NCBI GenBank assembly: GCA_024803745.1
Contig: JANJXV010000267.1
Coordinates: 857,001-921,000 of the forward strand
DNA length: 64,000 nt
Reading direction: 5' to 3'
DNA from: Megascapheus bottae
Taxonomy: Eukaryota > Chordata > Mammalia > Rodentia > Geomyidae
In this document: in pieces, positions 10,785-23,975 of the stretch
Position numbering within the stretch: the first letter of the stretch is position 1
Layout of the letters: each line of letters starts with the position of its first letter
Program-made: the position numbers and the translations under genes
Notes under the pieces: generated by a model
What the model saw: only the letters and a program-made list of their open reading frames with translations
Databases searched by the model: none
Told to the model about the DNA's origin: nothing

Positions 10785-13700
10785 GGTGAGTGAAGTCACA
10801 GATTTGAGGTCTGTGAAGTCATAGAATGGAGGTTTGTGAAGTCAGAATGGAGGTGTGTGAAGTCATAGAATGGAGGTGTGTGAACTCATAGAATAGAGGT
10901 GTGTGACGTCAAAATGGAAGTGTGTGAATTCATAGTATGGAGGTGTGTGAAGTCACAGAATGGAGGTGTGTGAAGTCAAAATGGAGGTGTGTGATGTCCT
11001 AAAATGGAGGTGTGTGAAGTCATAGAATGGAGGTGTGTGAAATCATAGAATGAAGGTTTGTGAAGTCACAGAATTGAGGTGTGTGAAGTCATAGAATGGA
11101 GGTGTGTGAAGTCACAGAATGGGGGTGTGTGAAGTCATAACATGGAGGTATGTGAAATCATAGAATGGAAGTGTGTGAAGTCATAGAATGGAGGTGTGTG
11201 AAGTCATACAATGAAGGTGTGTGAAGTCATAGAATGGAGGTGTGTGAATTCACAGGAGGGAGGTGTGTGGAGTCACATAATGGAGGTGTGTGAAGTCAAA
11301 ATGGAGGTGTGTGACGTCATAAAATGTAGGTGTGTGAAGTCATAGATTGGAGGTGTGTGAAATCATAGAATGGAGGTTTGTGAAGTCACAGAATGGAGGT
11401 GTGTGAAGTCCTAGAATGGAGGTATGTGAAGTCAAATTGGAGGGGTGTGAAGTCGGAGAATGGAGGTGTGGGAATTCACAGAATGGAGGTGGGTGAAGTC
11501 ACAGAATGGAGGTGTGTGAAGTCAAAGAATGGAAGTGTGTGAAGTCACAGAATGGACGGGTATGAATTCATAGAATGGAGGTGTGTGAAGTCACAGAATT
11601 GAGGTGTTTGAAGTTATATATTGGAGTTGTGTGAAGTCAAATGAATGTGTGAAGTCATAGAATGGAGGTGTGTGAAGTCGGAGAATGGAGGTGTGTGAAG
11701 TCACAGAATGGAGGTGTGTGAAGTCACCGAATGGAGGTGTGTGAAGTCAAAGAATGGAGGTTTGTGAAGTCATAGAATGGAGGTGTGTGAATTCATAGAA
11801 TGAAGGTTTGTGAAGTCACAGAATGGAGGTGTGTGAAGTCATAGAATGGAGGTGTGTGAAGTCACAGAATGGAGGTGTGTGAAGTCATAGCATGGAGGTA
11901 TGTGAAATCATAGAATGGAAGTGTGTGAAGTCATAGAATGGAGGTGTGTGATGTCATAGAATGGAGGTGTGTGAAGTCACAGAAGGGAGGTGTGTGGAGT
12001 CACATAATGGAGGTGTGTGAAGTCAAAATGGAGGTGTGTGACGTCATAAAATGTAGGTGTGTGAAGTCATAGATTCGAGGTGTGTGAAATCATAGAATGG
12101 AGGTTTGTGAAGTCACACAATGGAGGTGTGTGAAGACATGGAATGGAGGTATGTGAAGTCAAATTGGAGGGGTGTGAAGTCGGAGAATGGAGGTGTGGGA
12201 AGTCATAGAATGGAGGTGTGTGAAGTCAGAATGGAGGTGTGTGAAGTCACCGAATGGAGTTGTGTGAACTCAGAATGGAGGTGTGTGAAGTCACAGAATG
12301 GAGGTTTGTGAAGTCATAGAATGGAGTTGTGTGAACTCATAGAACTGATGTTTCTGAAGTAAGATGAAGGTTTGTGAAGTAATAGAATGGAGGTGTGTGA
12401 ACACATAGAATGGAGGTGTGCCAATTCACAGAATGAAGGTGTGTGAAGTCAGAATGGAGGTGTGTAGTCATAGATTGGAGGTGGTGAAGTCATAGAAAAG
12501 AGGTGTGGATAGTCATAGAATGGAGGAGTGTGAAGTCATAGAGTGCAGCTGAGTGAAGTCACAGATTCGAGGTCTGTGAAGTCATAGAATGCAGGTGTGT
12601 GATGTCAGAATGGAGGTGTGTGAAGTCATAGATGGAGGTGTGTGAAGTTAGAATGCATGTGTGGGAAGTCATAGAATGGAGGTGTGTGATATCATAGAAT
12701 GGTGGTGTGTGAAGTCATAGAGTGGAAGTGTGTGAAGTCATAGATTGGAGGTGTGTGAAATCATAGAATGGAGGTTTGTGAAGTCACAGAATGGAGGTGT
12801 GCGAAGTCATAGAACGGAGGTGTGTGAAGTTACAGAATGGATGGTATGAACTCATAGAATGGAGGTGTGTGAAGTCACAGAATTGAGTTGTTCAAAGTCA
12901 TATATTGGAGGTGTGTGAAGTCAAAATGGATGTGTGAATTCATAGAATGGAGGTGTGTGAAACCATACAATGAGGGTGTGTGAGGTCATATAATGGAGGT
13001 GTGTGAAGTCACAGAATGGAGGTGTGTGAAGTCATAGAATGGAGGTGTGTGAAGTCATAAAATGGAAGTGTGTGAAGTCACAGAATGGAGGTGTGTGAAG
13101 TCACAGAATGGAGGTGTGTGAAGTCACAGAATGGAAGTGTGCGAACACAGAATGGAGGTGTGTGAAGTCACAGAATGGAGGTGTGTGAAGTCATAGAATG
13201 GAAGTGTGTGAAGTCATAGAATGGAGGTGTGTGAAGTCAGAATGGAGGTGTGTGAAGTCACCGAATGGAGTTGTGTGAACTCAGAATGGAGGTGTGTGAA
13301 GTCACAGAATGGAGGTTTGTGAAGTCATAGAATGGAGTTGTGTGAAGTCATAGAACTGATGTTTCTGAAGTAAGAATGAAGGTTTGTGAAGTCATAGAAT
13401 GGAGGTGTGTGAACACATAGAATGGAGGTGTGCCAATTCACAGAATGAAGGTGTGTGAAGTCAGAATGGAGGTGTGTAGTCATAGATTGGAGGTTGTGAA
13501 GTCATAGAAAAGAGGTGTGGAAAGTCATAGAATGGAGGAGTGTGAAGTCATAGAGTGCAGGTGAGTAAAGTCACAGATTCGAGGTCTGTGAAGTCATAGA
13601 ATGGAGGTGTGTGATGTCAGAATGAAGGTGTGTGAAGTCATAGATGGAGGTGTGTGAAGTTAGAATGCATGTGTGGGAAGTCATAGAATGGAGGTGTGTG

Positions 13701-14782
13701 AAGTCATACAATGGTGGTGTGTGAAGTCATAGAGTGGAAGTGTGTGAAGTCATAGATTGGAGGTGTGTGATGTCATAGAATGGAGGTGTGTGAAGTCATA
13801 GAATGGAGGTGGGTGAAGTCACAGAAGTGAGGTGTGTGAAATCATAGAATGGAGGTGTGTGAAGTCAGAGAATGGAGGTGTGTGAAGTCACAGATTGGAA
13901 GTGTGTGCAGTCACAGAATGGAGATGTGTGAAGTCAAAAAGGTGGTGTGAGAAGTCACAAATGTAAGTGTGTGAACTCACAGAATGGAGGTGTGAAGTCA
14001 AAATGGTTGTGTGTGAAGTCAAAGAATGTAGGTGTGTGAAGTCATCGAATGGAGGTGTGTGAAGTCACAGAATGGAGGTGTGTGAAGTCAGAATAGAGGT
14101 GTGCGAAGTCATAGAATGAAGGTGGGTGAATTCAGAATGGAGGTGTGTGAAGTCACAGAATGGAGGTGTGTGACGTCAGAATAGAGGTGTGTGAAGTCAT
14201 ACAATGGAGGTGTGTGAAGTCACAGAATGGAGGTGTGGGAAGTCACAGAATGGAGGTGTGTGAAGTCACAGAATGGAGGTGTGTGAACTCAGAATGGAGG
14301 TATGTAAAGTCACAGACTGGAGGTGTATGAAGTCATAGAATGGAAGTGTGTGAAGTCATAGAATAGAGGTGTGTGAAGTCACAGAATGGATGGTATGAAC
14401 TCATAGAATGGAGGTGTGTGAAATCACAGAATTGAGGTGTTTGAAGTCATATATTGGAGGTGTGTGAAGTCTAAATGGAGGTGTAAATTCATAGAATGGA
14501 TGTGTCTGCAACCATAGAATGAGGGTGTGTGAGGTCATATAATGGAGGTGTGTGAAGTCACAGAATGCAGGTGTGTGAAGTCATAGAATGGAGGTGTGTG
14601 AAGTCATAGAATGGAAGTGTGTGAAGTCACAGAATGGAGGTGTGTGAAGTCAAAGAATATTGGTGTGTGAAGTCAGAGAATGGAGTTGTGTGAAGTCTTA
14701 GAATGGAGGTGTGTGAAGTCATAGAATGGAGGTGTGTGAAGTCACAGAAGGAAGGTGTGTGAAGTCACAGAATGGAGGTGTG
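10785..14782 (+). repeat. Array segment with 0.75-kb and 1.0-kb internal duplications
   Basis: About 11041-11420 recurs from 11791 at offset 750. The offset falls to 727 further on, a change of exactly one 23-bp unit. About 12246-12760 recurs at 13257-13771 (offset about 1,011), anchored by the rare GTCACCGAATGGAGTTGTG unit. Units near 12835-13030 resemble those at 14370-14570. No non-repeat sequence is present. Confidence 0.75.
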
Positions 14783-17700
14783 TAAAGTCAGAGTGGAGGT
14801 GTGTGAAGGCACAGAATGGAGGGGTGTGAAGTCAAAGAATGGCGGTATGTGAAGTCACAGAATGGAGGGGTGTGAAGTCAGAATAGAGATGTGCGAAGTC
14901 ATAGAATGGAGGTGTGTGAAGTCAGAATGGAGCTGTGTGAACTCATAGAATGGAGGTGTGTTAAGTCACAATAGAGATGTGCGAAGTCATAGAATGGTGG
15001 TTTTTGAAGTCACAGAATGGAGGTGTGTGAAGTCACAGAATGGAGGTGTGTGAAGACATAGAATGGAGGTGTGTGAAGTCAGATTGGAGGTATGTGAAGT
15101 CACAGAATGGAGGTGTGTCAACTCAGAAAGGAGGTATGTGAAGTCATAGAATGGAGGTGTGTGAAGTCAAAGAACGGAGGTGTGGGAAATCATAGAATGG
15201 AGGTGTGTGACGTGACAGCACTGAGGTGTGTGAAGTCAGAATGGAGGTGTGTGTATTCAGAATGGAGGTGTGTGAAGTCAGAGACTGGAGGTGTGTGAAG
15301 TCAGAACGCAGGTGTGTGAACTGATAGAACGTAGGTGTGTGAAATCACAATGTAGGTGTTTGAAGTCATAGAATGGAGGTTTTTGAAGTCATAGAATGGA
15401 GGTGTGTGAAGTCACAAAATGGAGGTGTGTGAAGTCATATAATGGAGGTGTGTGAAGTCATAGAATGGAGATATGTGAACTCAGAATGGAGGTGTGTGAA
15501 GTCACAGAATGGAGGTGTGTGAAGTCACAGAATCGAGGTGTGTGAAGTCACAGAACGGAGGTGTGAGAAGTCACAGAATCGAGGTGTGTGAAGTCATAGA
15601 ATGGAGATGTGTGAACTCAGAATGGAGGTGTGTGAAGTCATAGAATGGAAGTGTGAAGTCATAGAATGGAGGTGTGTGAAGTCATAGAATGGAGGTGTGT
15701 GAAGTCACAGAAGGCAGGTGTGTGAAGTCACAGAATAGAGTTGTGCGAAGTCACAATGGAGGTGTGTGAATTCATAGAATGGAGGTGTGTGAAGTCAAAG
15801 AATGGAGGTGTGTGAAGTCATATAATGGAGGTGTTTGAAGTCATAGAATGTTGGTTTTTGAAGACACAGAATGGAGGTGTGTGAAGTCATTGAATGGAGT
15901 TGTGTGACATCAGATTGGAGGTGTGTGAAGTAACAGAATGGAGGTGTGTCAACTCAGAAAGGAGGTGTGTGAAGACATAGAATGGAGGTGTGTGAAGTCA
16001 TAGAATGCAGTTGTGTGAAGTCATAGAATGGAGGTGTGTGAAGTCACAGAATGGAGGTGTGTGAACTCATAGAATGGAGGAGTGTGAAGTCAGAATGGAG
16101 GTGTGTGAAGTCACAGATGGAGGTGTGTGAAATCATAGAATGGAGGTGTGTGAAGTCACAGAATGGAGGTGTGTGAAGTCACAGAATGGAAGTGTGTGAA
16201 CTCAGAACGGAGGTGTGTGAATTCACAGAAGTTAGGTTTGTGTATTCAAAGAATGGATGTTTCTGAAGTAAGAATGAAGGTGTGTGAAGTCAAAGAATGG
16301 AGGTGTGTGAAGTCAAAATGCAGGTGTGTGAAGTCAAACAATGGAGGTGTGTGAAGTCACAGAATGGAGATGTGTGAAGTCACAGAATGGAAGTGTGTGC
16401 AGTCAAAATGGAGGTGTGTGAATTCAGAGAATGGAGGTGTGTGAAGTCATAAAATGGAGATGTGTGAAGTCACAGAATGTAGCTGTGTGAAATCATAGAA
16501 TGGAAGTGTGTGAAGTCAGAGAATCGAGGTGTGTGAAGTCACAGAATGGAGGTGCGTGAAGTCAGAATGGTGTTGTGTGAAGTCACAGAATTGAGGTGTG
16601 TGAAGTCATAGAATGGAGATGTGTGAAGTCATAGAATGGAGGTGTGTGACATCACAGAATCGAGGTGTGTGAAGTCATATAATGAAAGTGTGTGAAGTCA
16701 CAGAATGGAGGTGTGTGAACCCATAGAATGGAGGTGTGTGAAATCATGGACTGGACGTGTGTGAAATCAAAGAATGGAGGTGTGGGAAGTGAAAAAATGG
16801 AGGTGTGTGAAGTCACAGAATGGAAGTGTGTGAAGTCAAAATTGAGGTGTGTGAAGTCACAGAAAGGAGGTGTGTAAAGTCAGAGTGGAGGTGTGTGAAG
16901 GCACAGAATGGAGGGGTGTGAAGTCAAAGAATGGCGGTATGTGAAGTCACAGAATGGAGGGGTGTGAAGTCAGAATAGAGATGTGCGAAGTCATAGAATG
17001 GAGGTGTGTGAAGTCAGAATGGAGCTGTGTGAACTCATAGAATGGAGGTGTGTTAAGTCACAATAGAGATGTGCGAAGTCATAGAATGGTGGTTTTTGAA
17101 GTCACAGAATGGAGGTGTGTGAAGTCACAGAATGGAGGTGTGTGAAGACATAGAATGGAGGTGTGTGAAGTCAGATTGGAGGTATGTGAAGTCACAGAAT
17201 GGAGGTGTGTCAACTCACAAAAGGAGGTATGTGAAGTCATAGAATGGAGGTGTGTGAAGTCAAAGAACGGAGGTGTGGGAAATCATAGAATGGAGGTGTG
17301 TGAAGTGACAGCACTGAGGTGTGTGAAGTCAGAATGGAGGTGTGTGTATTCAGAATGGAGGTGTGTGAAGTCAGAGACTGGAGGTGTGTGAAGTCAGAAC
17401 GCAGGTGTGTGAACTGATAGAACGTAGGTGTGTGAAATCACAATGTAGGTGTTTGAAGTCATAGAATGGAGGTTTGTGAAGTCATAGAATGGAGGTGTGT
17501 GAAGTCACAAAATGGAGGTGTGTGAAGTCATATAATGGAGGTGTGTGAAGTCATAGAATGGAGATATGTGAACTCAGAATGGAGGTGTGTGAAGTCACAG
17601 AATGGAGGTGTGTGAAGTCACAGAATCGAGGTGTGTGAAGTCACAGAACGGAGGTGTGAGAAGTCACAGAATCGAGGTGTGTGAAGTCATAGAATGGAGA

Positions 17701-18434
17701 TGTGTGAACTCAGAATGGAGGTGTGTGAAGTCATAGAATGGAAGTGTGAAGTCATAGAATGGAGGTGTGTGAAGTCATAGAATGGAGGTGTGTGAAGTCA
17801 CAGAAGGCAGGTGTGTGAAGTCACAGAATAGAGTTGTGCGAAGTCACAATGGAGGTGTGTGAATTCATAGAATGGAGGTGTGTGAAGTCAAAGAATGGAG
17901 GTGTGTGAAGTCATATAATGGAGGTGTTTGAAGTCATAGAATGTTGGTTTTTGAAGACACAGAATGGAGGTGTGTGAAGTCATTGAATGGAGTTGTGTGA
18001 CATCAGATTGGAGGTGTGTGAAGTAACAGAATGGAGGTGTGTCAACTCAGAAAGGAGGTGTGTGAAGACATAGAATGGAGGTGTGTGAAGTCATAGAATG
18101 CAGTTGTGTGAAGTCATAGAATGGAGGTGTGTGAAGTCACAGAATGGAGGTGTGTGAACTCATAGAATGGAGGAGTTTGAAGTCAGAATGGAGGTGTGTG
18201 AAGTCACAGATGGAGGTGTGTGAAATCATAGAATGGAGGTGTGTGAAGTCACAGAATGGAGGTGTGTGAAGTCACAGAATGGAAGTGTGTGAACTCAGAA
18301 CGGAGGTGTGTGAATTCACAGAAGTTAGGTTTGTGTATTCAAAGAATGGATGTTTCTGAAGTAAGAATGAAGGTGTGTGAAGTCAAAGAATGGAGGTGTG
18401 TGAAGTCAAAATGCAGGTGTGTGAAGTCAAACAA
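14783..18434 (+). repeat. 2,092-bp spaced duplication (14783-16341 and 16875-18434)
   Basis: About 1.56 kb recurs at offset 2,092, becoming 2,093 after a one-base insertion near 17216 (CAACTCACAAAAGG against CAACTCAGAAAGG). The copies part at about 16342/18435. The intervening 16448-16868 instead matches about 19334-19754 (offset 2,886), so the region is a mosaic of overlapping duplications rather than a simple tandem pair. Confidence 0.75.
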
Positions 18435-21400
18435 TGGATGTGTATTAAGTCACAGAATGGAGGTGTGTGAAGTCACAGAATGGAAGTGTGTGAAGTCAAA
18501 ATGGAGGTGTGTGAAGTCAGAGAATGGAGGTGTGTGAAGTCATAGAATGGAGGTGTGTGAAATCATAGAATGGAGGTTTGTGAAGTCACAGATTGAGGTG
18601 TGTGAAGTCAGAATGGAGGTGTGTGAAGTCAGAATGGAGGTGTGTAAAGTCATAGAATGGAAGTGTGTGAAGTCACAATGCAGGTGTGTGAACTCAGAGA
18701 ATGGAGGTGTGTGAAGTCATAGAATGGAGGTGTGTAAAGCCATAGAATGTAGGTGTGTAAAGTCAAAAAATGGAGGTGTGTGAAGTCATAGAATGGAGGT
18801 GTTTGAGTCACAGAATGGAGGTGTGTGAAGTCATAGAATGGAGGTGTGTGAAGTCATAGAATGGAGGTGTGTGAAGTCATATATTGGAGGTATGTGAAGT
18901 TACAGAATTGAGGTGTGTGAAGTCACATAATGGAGGTGTGTGAACTCAGAATGGAGGTGTGGGAAGTCATAAAATGGAGGTGTGTGAAGTCAGAGAATGG
19001 AGATGTGTGAAGGCACAGAATGGAGTTGTGTGAAATCATAGAATGGAGGTATGTGAAGTCAGAGAATCGAGGTGTGTGAAGTCACAGAATGGAGGTGTGT
19101 GAGGTCACAGAATGGAGGTGTGTGAATGCACAATGGAGGTGAGTGAAGTCACAGAATGGAGGTGTGTGAAGTCATAGAATGGAGATGTGTGAAGTCACAG
19201 AATGGAGGTGTGTGAAGTCATAGAATGGAGGTGTGTGAAGTCACAAAATGGAAGTGTGTGAAGTCATAAAATGGAGGTGTGTGAAGTTAAAGGATGGAGG
19301 TGTGTGAAGTCATAGAATGCAGGTGTGTGAAGTCATAAAATGGAGATGTGTGAAGTCACAGAATGTAGCTGTGTGAAATCATAGAATGGAAGTGTGTGAA
19401 GTCAGAGAATCGAGGTGTGTGAAGTCACAGAATGGAGGTGCGTGAAGTCAGAATGGTGTTGTGTGAAGTCACAGAATTGAGGTGTGTGAAGTCATAGAAT
19501 GGAGATGTGTGAAGTCATAGAATGGAGGTGTGTGACGTCACAGAATCGAGGTGTGTGAAGTCATATAATGGAAGTGTGTGAAGTCACAGAATGGAGGTGT
19601 GTGAACCCATAGAATGGAGGTGTGTGAAATCATGGACTGGACGTGTGTGAAATCAAAGAATGGAGGTGTGGGAAGTGAAAAAATGGAGGTGTGTGAAGTC
19701 ACAGAATGGAAGTGTGTGAAGTCAAAATTGAGGTGTGTGAAGTCACAGAAAGGAGGTGTGTGAAGTCACAGAATGGAGGTGTGTGAAGTCAAAATGGAGG
19801 TGTGTGAAGTCAAAGAAAGAGGTGTGTGAAGTCATAGAATGGAGGTCTGTGAAGTCATGGAATGGAGGTTTGTGAGGTCAAATATTTGAAGTGTGTGAAG
19901 TTACAGAAAGGAGGTGTGTGAAGTCATAGAATGGAGGTGTGTGAAGTCATAGAATGGAGGTGTGAAGTCACAGAAGGCAGGTGTGTGAAGTCACTGAATA
20001 GAGTTGTGTGAAATCACAATGGAGGTGTGTGAATTCATAGAATGGAGGTGTGTGAAGTGAAAGAATGGAGGTGTGTGAAGTCATAGAATGGAGGTGTGTG
20101 AAATTACAGAATGGATTTGTGTGTAGTCACAGAGTGGAGGTGAGTATAGTCACAGATTGGAGGTGTGTGAAGTCAGATTGGAGGTGTGTGAAGTAACAGA
20201 ATGGAGGTGTGTCAACTCAGAAAGGAGGTGTGTGAAGTCATAGAATGGAGGTGTGTGAAGTCATAGAATGGAGGTGTTTGAAGTCATAGAATGGAAGTGT
20301 GTGAACTCAGAACGGAGGTGTGTGAATTCACAGAAGTTAGGTTTGTGTATTCAAAGAATGGATGTTTCTGAAGTAAGAATGAAGGTGTGTGAAGTCAAAG
20401 AATGGAGGTGTGTGAAGTCAAAATGCAGGTGTGTGAAGTCAAACAATGGATGTGTATTAAGTCACAGAATGGAGGTGTGTGAAGTCACAGAATGGAAGTG
20501 TGTGAAGTCAAAATGGAGGTGTGTGAAGTCAGAGAATGGAGGTGTGTGAAGTCATAGAATGGAGGTGTGTGAAATCATAGAATGGAGGTTTGTGAAGTCA
20601 CAGATTGAGGTGTGTGAAGTCAGAATGGAGGTGTGTGAAGTCAGAATGGAGGTGTGTAAAGTCATAGAATGGAAGTGTGTGAAGTCACAATGCAGGTGTG
20701 TGAACTCAGAGAATGGAGGTGTGTGAAGTCATAGAATGGAGGTGTGTAAAGCCATAGAATGTAGGTGTGTAAAGTCAAAAAATGGAGGTGTGTGAAGTCA
20801 TAGAATGGAGGTGTTTGAGTCACAGAATGGAGGTGTGTGAAGTCATAGAATGGAGGTGTGTGAAGTCATAGAATGGAGGTGTGTGAAGTCATATATTGGA
20901 GGTATGTGAAGTTACAGAATTGAGGTGTGTGAAGTCACATAATGGAGGTGTGTGAACTCAGAATGGAGGTGTGGGAAGTCATAAAATGGAGGTGTGTGAA
21001 GTCAGAGAATGGAGATGTGTGAAGGCACAGAATGGAGTTGTGTGAAATCATAGAATGGAGGTATGTGAAGTCAGAGAATCGAGGTGTGTGAAGTCACAGA
21101 ATGGAGGTGTGTGAGGTCACAGAATGGAGGTGTGTGAATGCACAATGGAGGTGAGTGAAGTCACAGAATGGAGGTGTGTGAAGTCATAGAATGGAGATGT
21201 GTGAAGTCACAGAATGGAGGTGTGTGAAGTCATAGAATGGAGGTGTGTGAAGTCACAAAATGGAAGTGTGTGAAGTCATAAAATGGAGGTGTGTGAAGTT
21301 AAAGGATGGAGGTGTGTGAAGTCATAGAATGCAGGTGTGTGAAGTCATAAAATGGAGATGTGTGAAGTCACAGAATGTAGCTGTGTGAAATCATAGAATG

Positions 21401-23975
21401 GAAGTGTGTGAAGTCAGAGAATCGAGGTGTGTGAAGTCACAGAATGGAGGTGCGTGAAGTCAGAATGGTGTTGTGTGAAGTCACAGAATTGAGGTGTGTG
21501 AAGTCATAGAATGGAGATGTGTGAAGTCATAGAATGGAGGTGTGTGACGTCACAGAATCGAGGTGTGTGAAGTCATATAATGGAAGTGTGTGAAGTCACA
21601 GAATGGAGGTGTGTGAACCCATAGAATGGAGGTGTGTGAAATCATGGACTGGACGTGTGTGAAATCAAAGAATGGAGGTGTGGGAAGTGAAAAAATGGAG
21701 GTGTGTGAAGTCACAGAATGGAAGTGTGTGAAGTCAAAATTGAGGTGTGTGAAGTCACAGAAAGGAGGTGTGTGAAGTCACAGAATGGAGGTGTGTGAAG
21801 TCAAAATGGAGGTGTGTGAAGTCAAAGAAAGAGGTGTGTGAAGTCATAGAATGGAGGTCTGTGAAGTCATGGAATGGAGGTTTGTGAGGTCAAATATTTG
21901 AAGTGTGTGAAGTTACAGAAAGGAGGTGTGTGAAGTCATAGAATGGAGGTGTGTGAAGTCATAGAATGGAGGTGTGAAGTCACAGAAGGCAGGTGTGTGA
22001 AGTCACTGAATAGAGTTGTGTGAAATCACAATGGAGGTGTGTGAATTCATAGAATGGAGGTGTGTGAAGTGAAAGAATGGAGGTGTGTGAAGTCATAGAA
22101 TGGAGGTGTGTGAAATTACAGAATGGATTTGTGTGTAGTCACAGAGTGGAGGTGAGTATAGTCACAGATTGGAGGTGTGTGAAGTCAGATTGGAGGTGTG
22201 TGAAGTAACAGAATGGAGGTGTGTCAACTCAGAAAGGAGGTGTGTGAAGTCATAGAATGGAGGTGTGTGAAGTCATAGAATGGAGGTGTTTGAAGTCATA
22301 GAATGTTGGTTTTTGAAGTCAGAGAATGGAGGTGTGTGAAGTCATAGAATGGAGGTGTGTGAAGTCAGATTGGAGGTGTGTGAAGTAAGAGGATGGAGGT
22401 GTGTCAACTCAGAAAGGAGGTGTGTGAAGTCATAGAATGGAGGTGTGTGAAGTCATAGAATGAAGGTGTGTGAAATCATAGAATGTAGGTGTATGAATTC
22501 ACAGAAATGAGGTGTTTGAAGTCAAAATGGAAGTGTGTGAAGTCAGAATGGAGGTGTGTGAAGTCATAGAATGGAGGTGTGTGAAGTCACAGAATGAAGG
22601 TGTGTGAAATCATAGAATGTAGGTGTGTGAATTCACAGAAATGAGGTGTTTGAAGTCAAAATGGAAGTGTGTGAAGTCAGAATGGAGGTGTGTGAAGTCA
22701 CAGATGGAGGTGTGTGAAGTCATAGAATGGAGGTGTGTGAAGTTACAGAATGGAGGTGTGTGAAGTCACAGAATGGAGGTGTGTGAACTCAGAATGGAGG
22801 TGTGTGAATTCACAGAAGGGATGTTTGTGAAGTCATAGAATGGATGTTTCTGAAGTAAGAATGAAGGTGTGTGAAGCCATAAAATGGAGGTGTGTGAAGT
22901 CAAAATACAGGTGTGTGAAGTCAAACAATGGAGGTGTGTGAAGTCACAGAATGGAGTTGTGTGAAGTCACAGAATGGAAGTGTGTGAAGTCAAAATGGAG
23001 GTGTGTGAAGTCAGAGAATGGAGGTGGGTGAAGTCAAATCATGGACGTGTGTGAAGTCAAAATTTTGGTGTGTGAAATCACAAATGCAGGTGTGTGAAGT
23101 CACAGAATGGAGGTGTGTGAAGTCAAAATGGAGGTGTGTGAAGTCAAAGAATGGATGTGTTTGAAGTCATAGAAAGGAGGTGTATGAAATCATGGAATGG
23201 AGGTTTGTGAAGTCAAATATTGGAAGTGTGTAAAGTTACAGAATGGAGGTGTGTGAAGTCATAGAATGGAGGTGTGTGAAGTGAGAGAATGGAGGTGTGT
23301 GAAGTCAGTATGCAGGTGTATGAAGTCATAAAATGGAGGTGTGTTAAGTCATAGAATGGAGGTGTGTGAAGTCATAGATTGGAGGTGTGTGAAGTCATAG
23401 AATGGAGGTGTGTGAAGTCATAGATTGAAGGTGTGTGGAAGTCATAGTATGGAGGTGTGTGAAGTCACTGAAAGGAGGTGTGTGAAGTCAGAGAATGGAG
23501 TTGTGTGAAGTCACAATGGAGGTGTGTGAAGTCATAAAATGGAGTTGTGTGAAATCAAAGAATGGAGGTTTGTTAAGTCATAGAATGGATTGTGTGTGAA
23601 ATCATAGAATGGAGGTGTGTGAATCACAGAATTGAGGTGTGTAAAGTCACAGAGTGGAGGTGTGTGAAGTCACAGAATGGAGTTGTGTGTGAAGTCATAG
23701 AATGGAGGTGTGTGAAGTCACAGAAGGCAGGTGTGTGAAGTCACAGAATGCAGTTGTGTGAAGTCATGGAATGGAGGTGTGAGAAGTCAGAATGCAGGTG
23801 TGTGAAGTCATAGAATGGAGGTGTGTGAAGTCATAGAATGGAGGTGTGTGAAGTCATAGACTGGAAGTGTGTGAAGTCATAGAATGGAGGTGTGTGAAGT
23901 CATAGATTGAAGGTGTTTGGAAGTCATAGTATGGAGGTGTGTGAAGTCACAGAAAGGAGGTGTGTGAAGTCACAG
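15734..23975 (+). repeat. 8,242-bp higher-order block, copy A
   Basis: Every marker checked in this block reappears exactly 8,242 bases downstream. Examples are the GAATAGAGTTGTGCGAAG unit at about 15733, the CAACTCACAAAAGG unit at about 17212, the GGAGTTTGAAGTC unit near 18172 and the GGATTGTGTGTGAAATC unit at about 23586. No substitution or indel was found in the lines compared, and the constant offset excludes net indels between markers. The block contains two 2,012-bp copies and about 360 units in total. Confidence 0.88.
18290..22313 (+). repeat. 2,012-bp tandem pair inside copy A
   Basis: Copy 1 is about 18290-20301 and copy 2 about 20302-22313. The offset is a constant 2,012 at all markers checked (18537 with 20549, 20099 with 22111). 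The length is about 88 units. No difference was noticed between copies over the stretches compared. Confidence 0.87.
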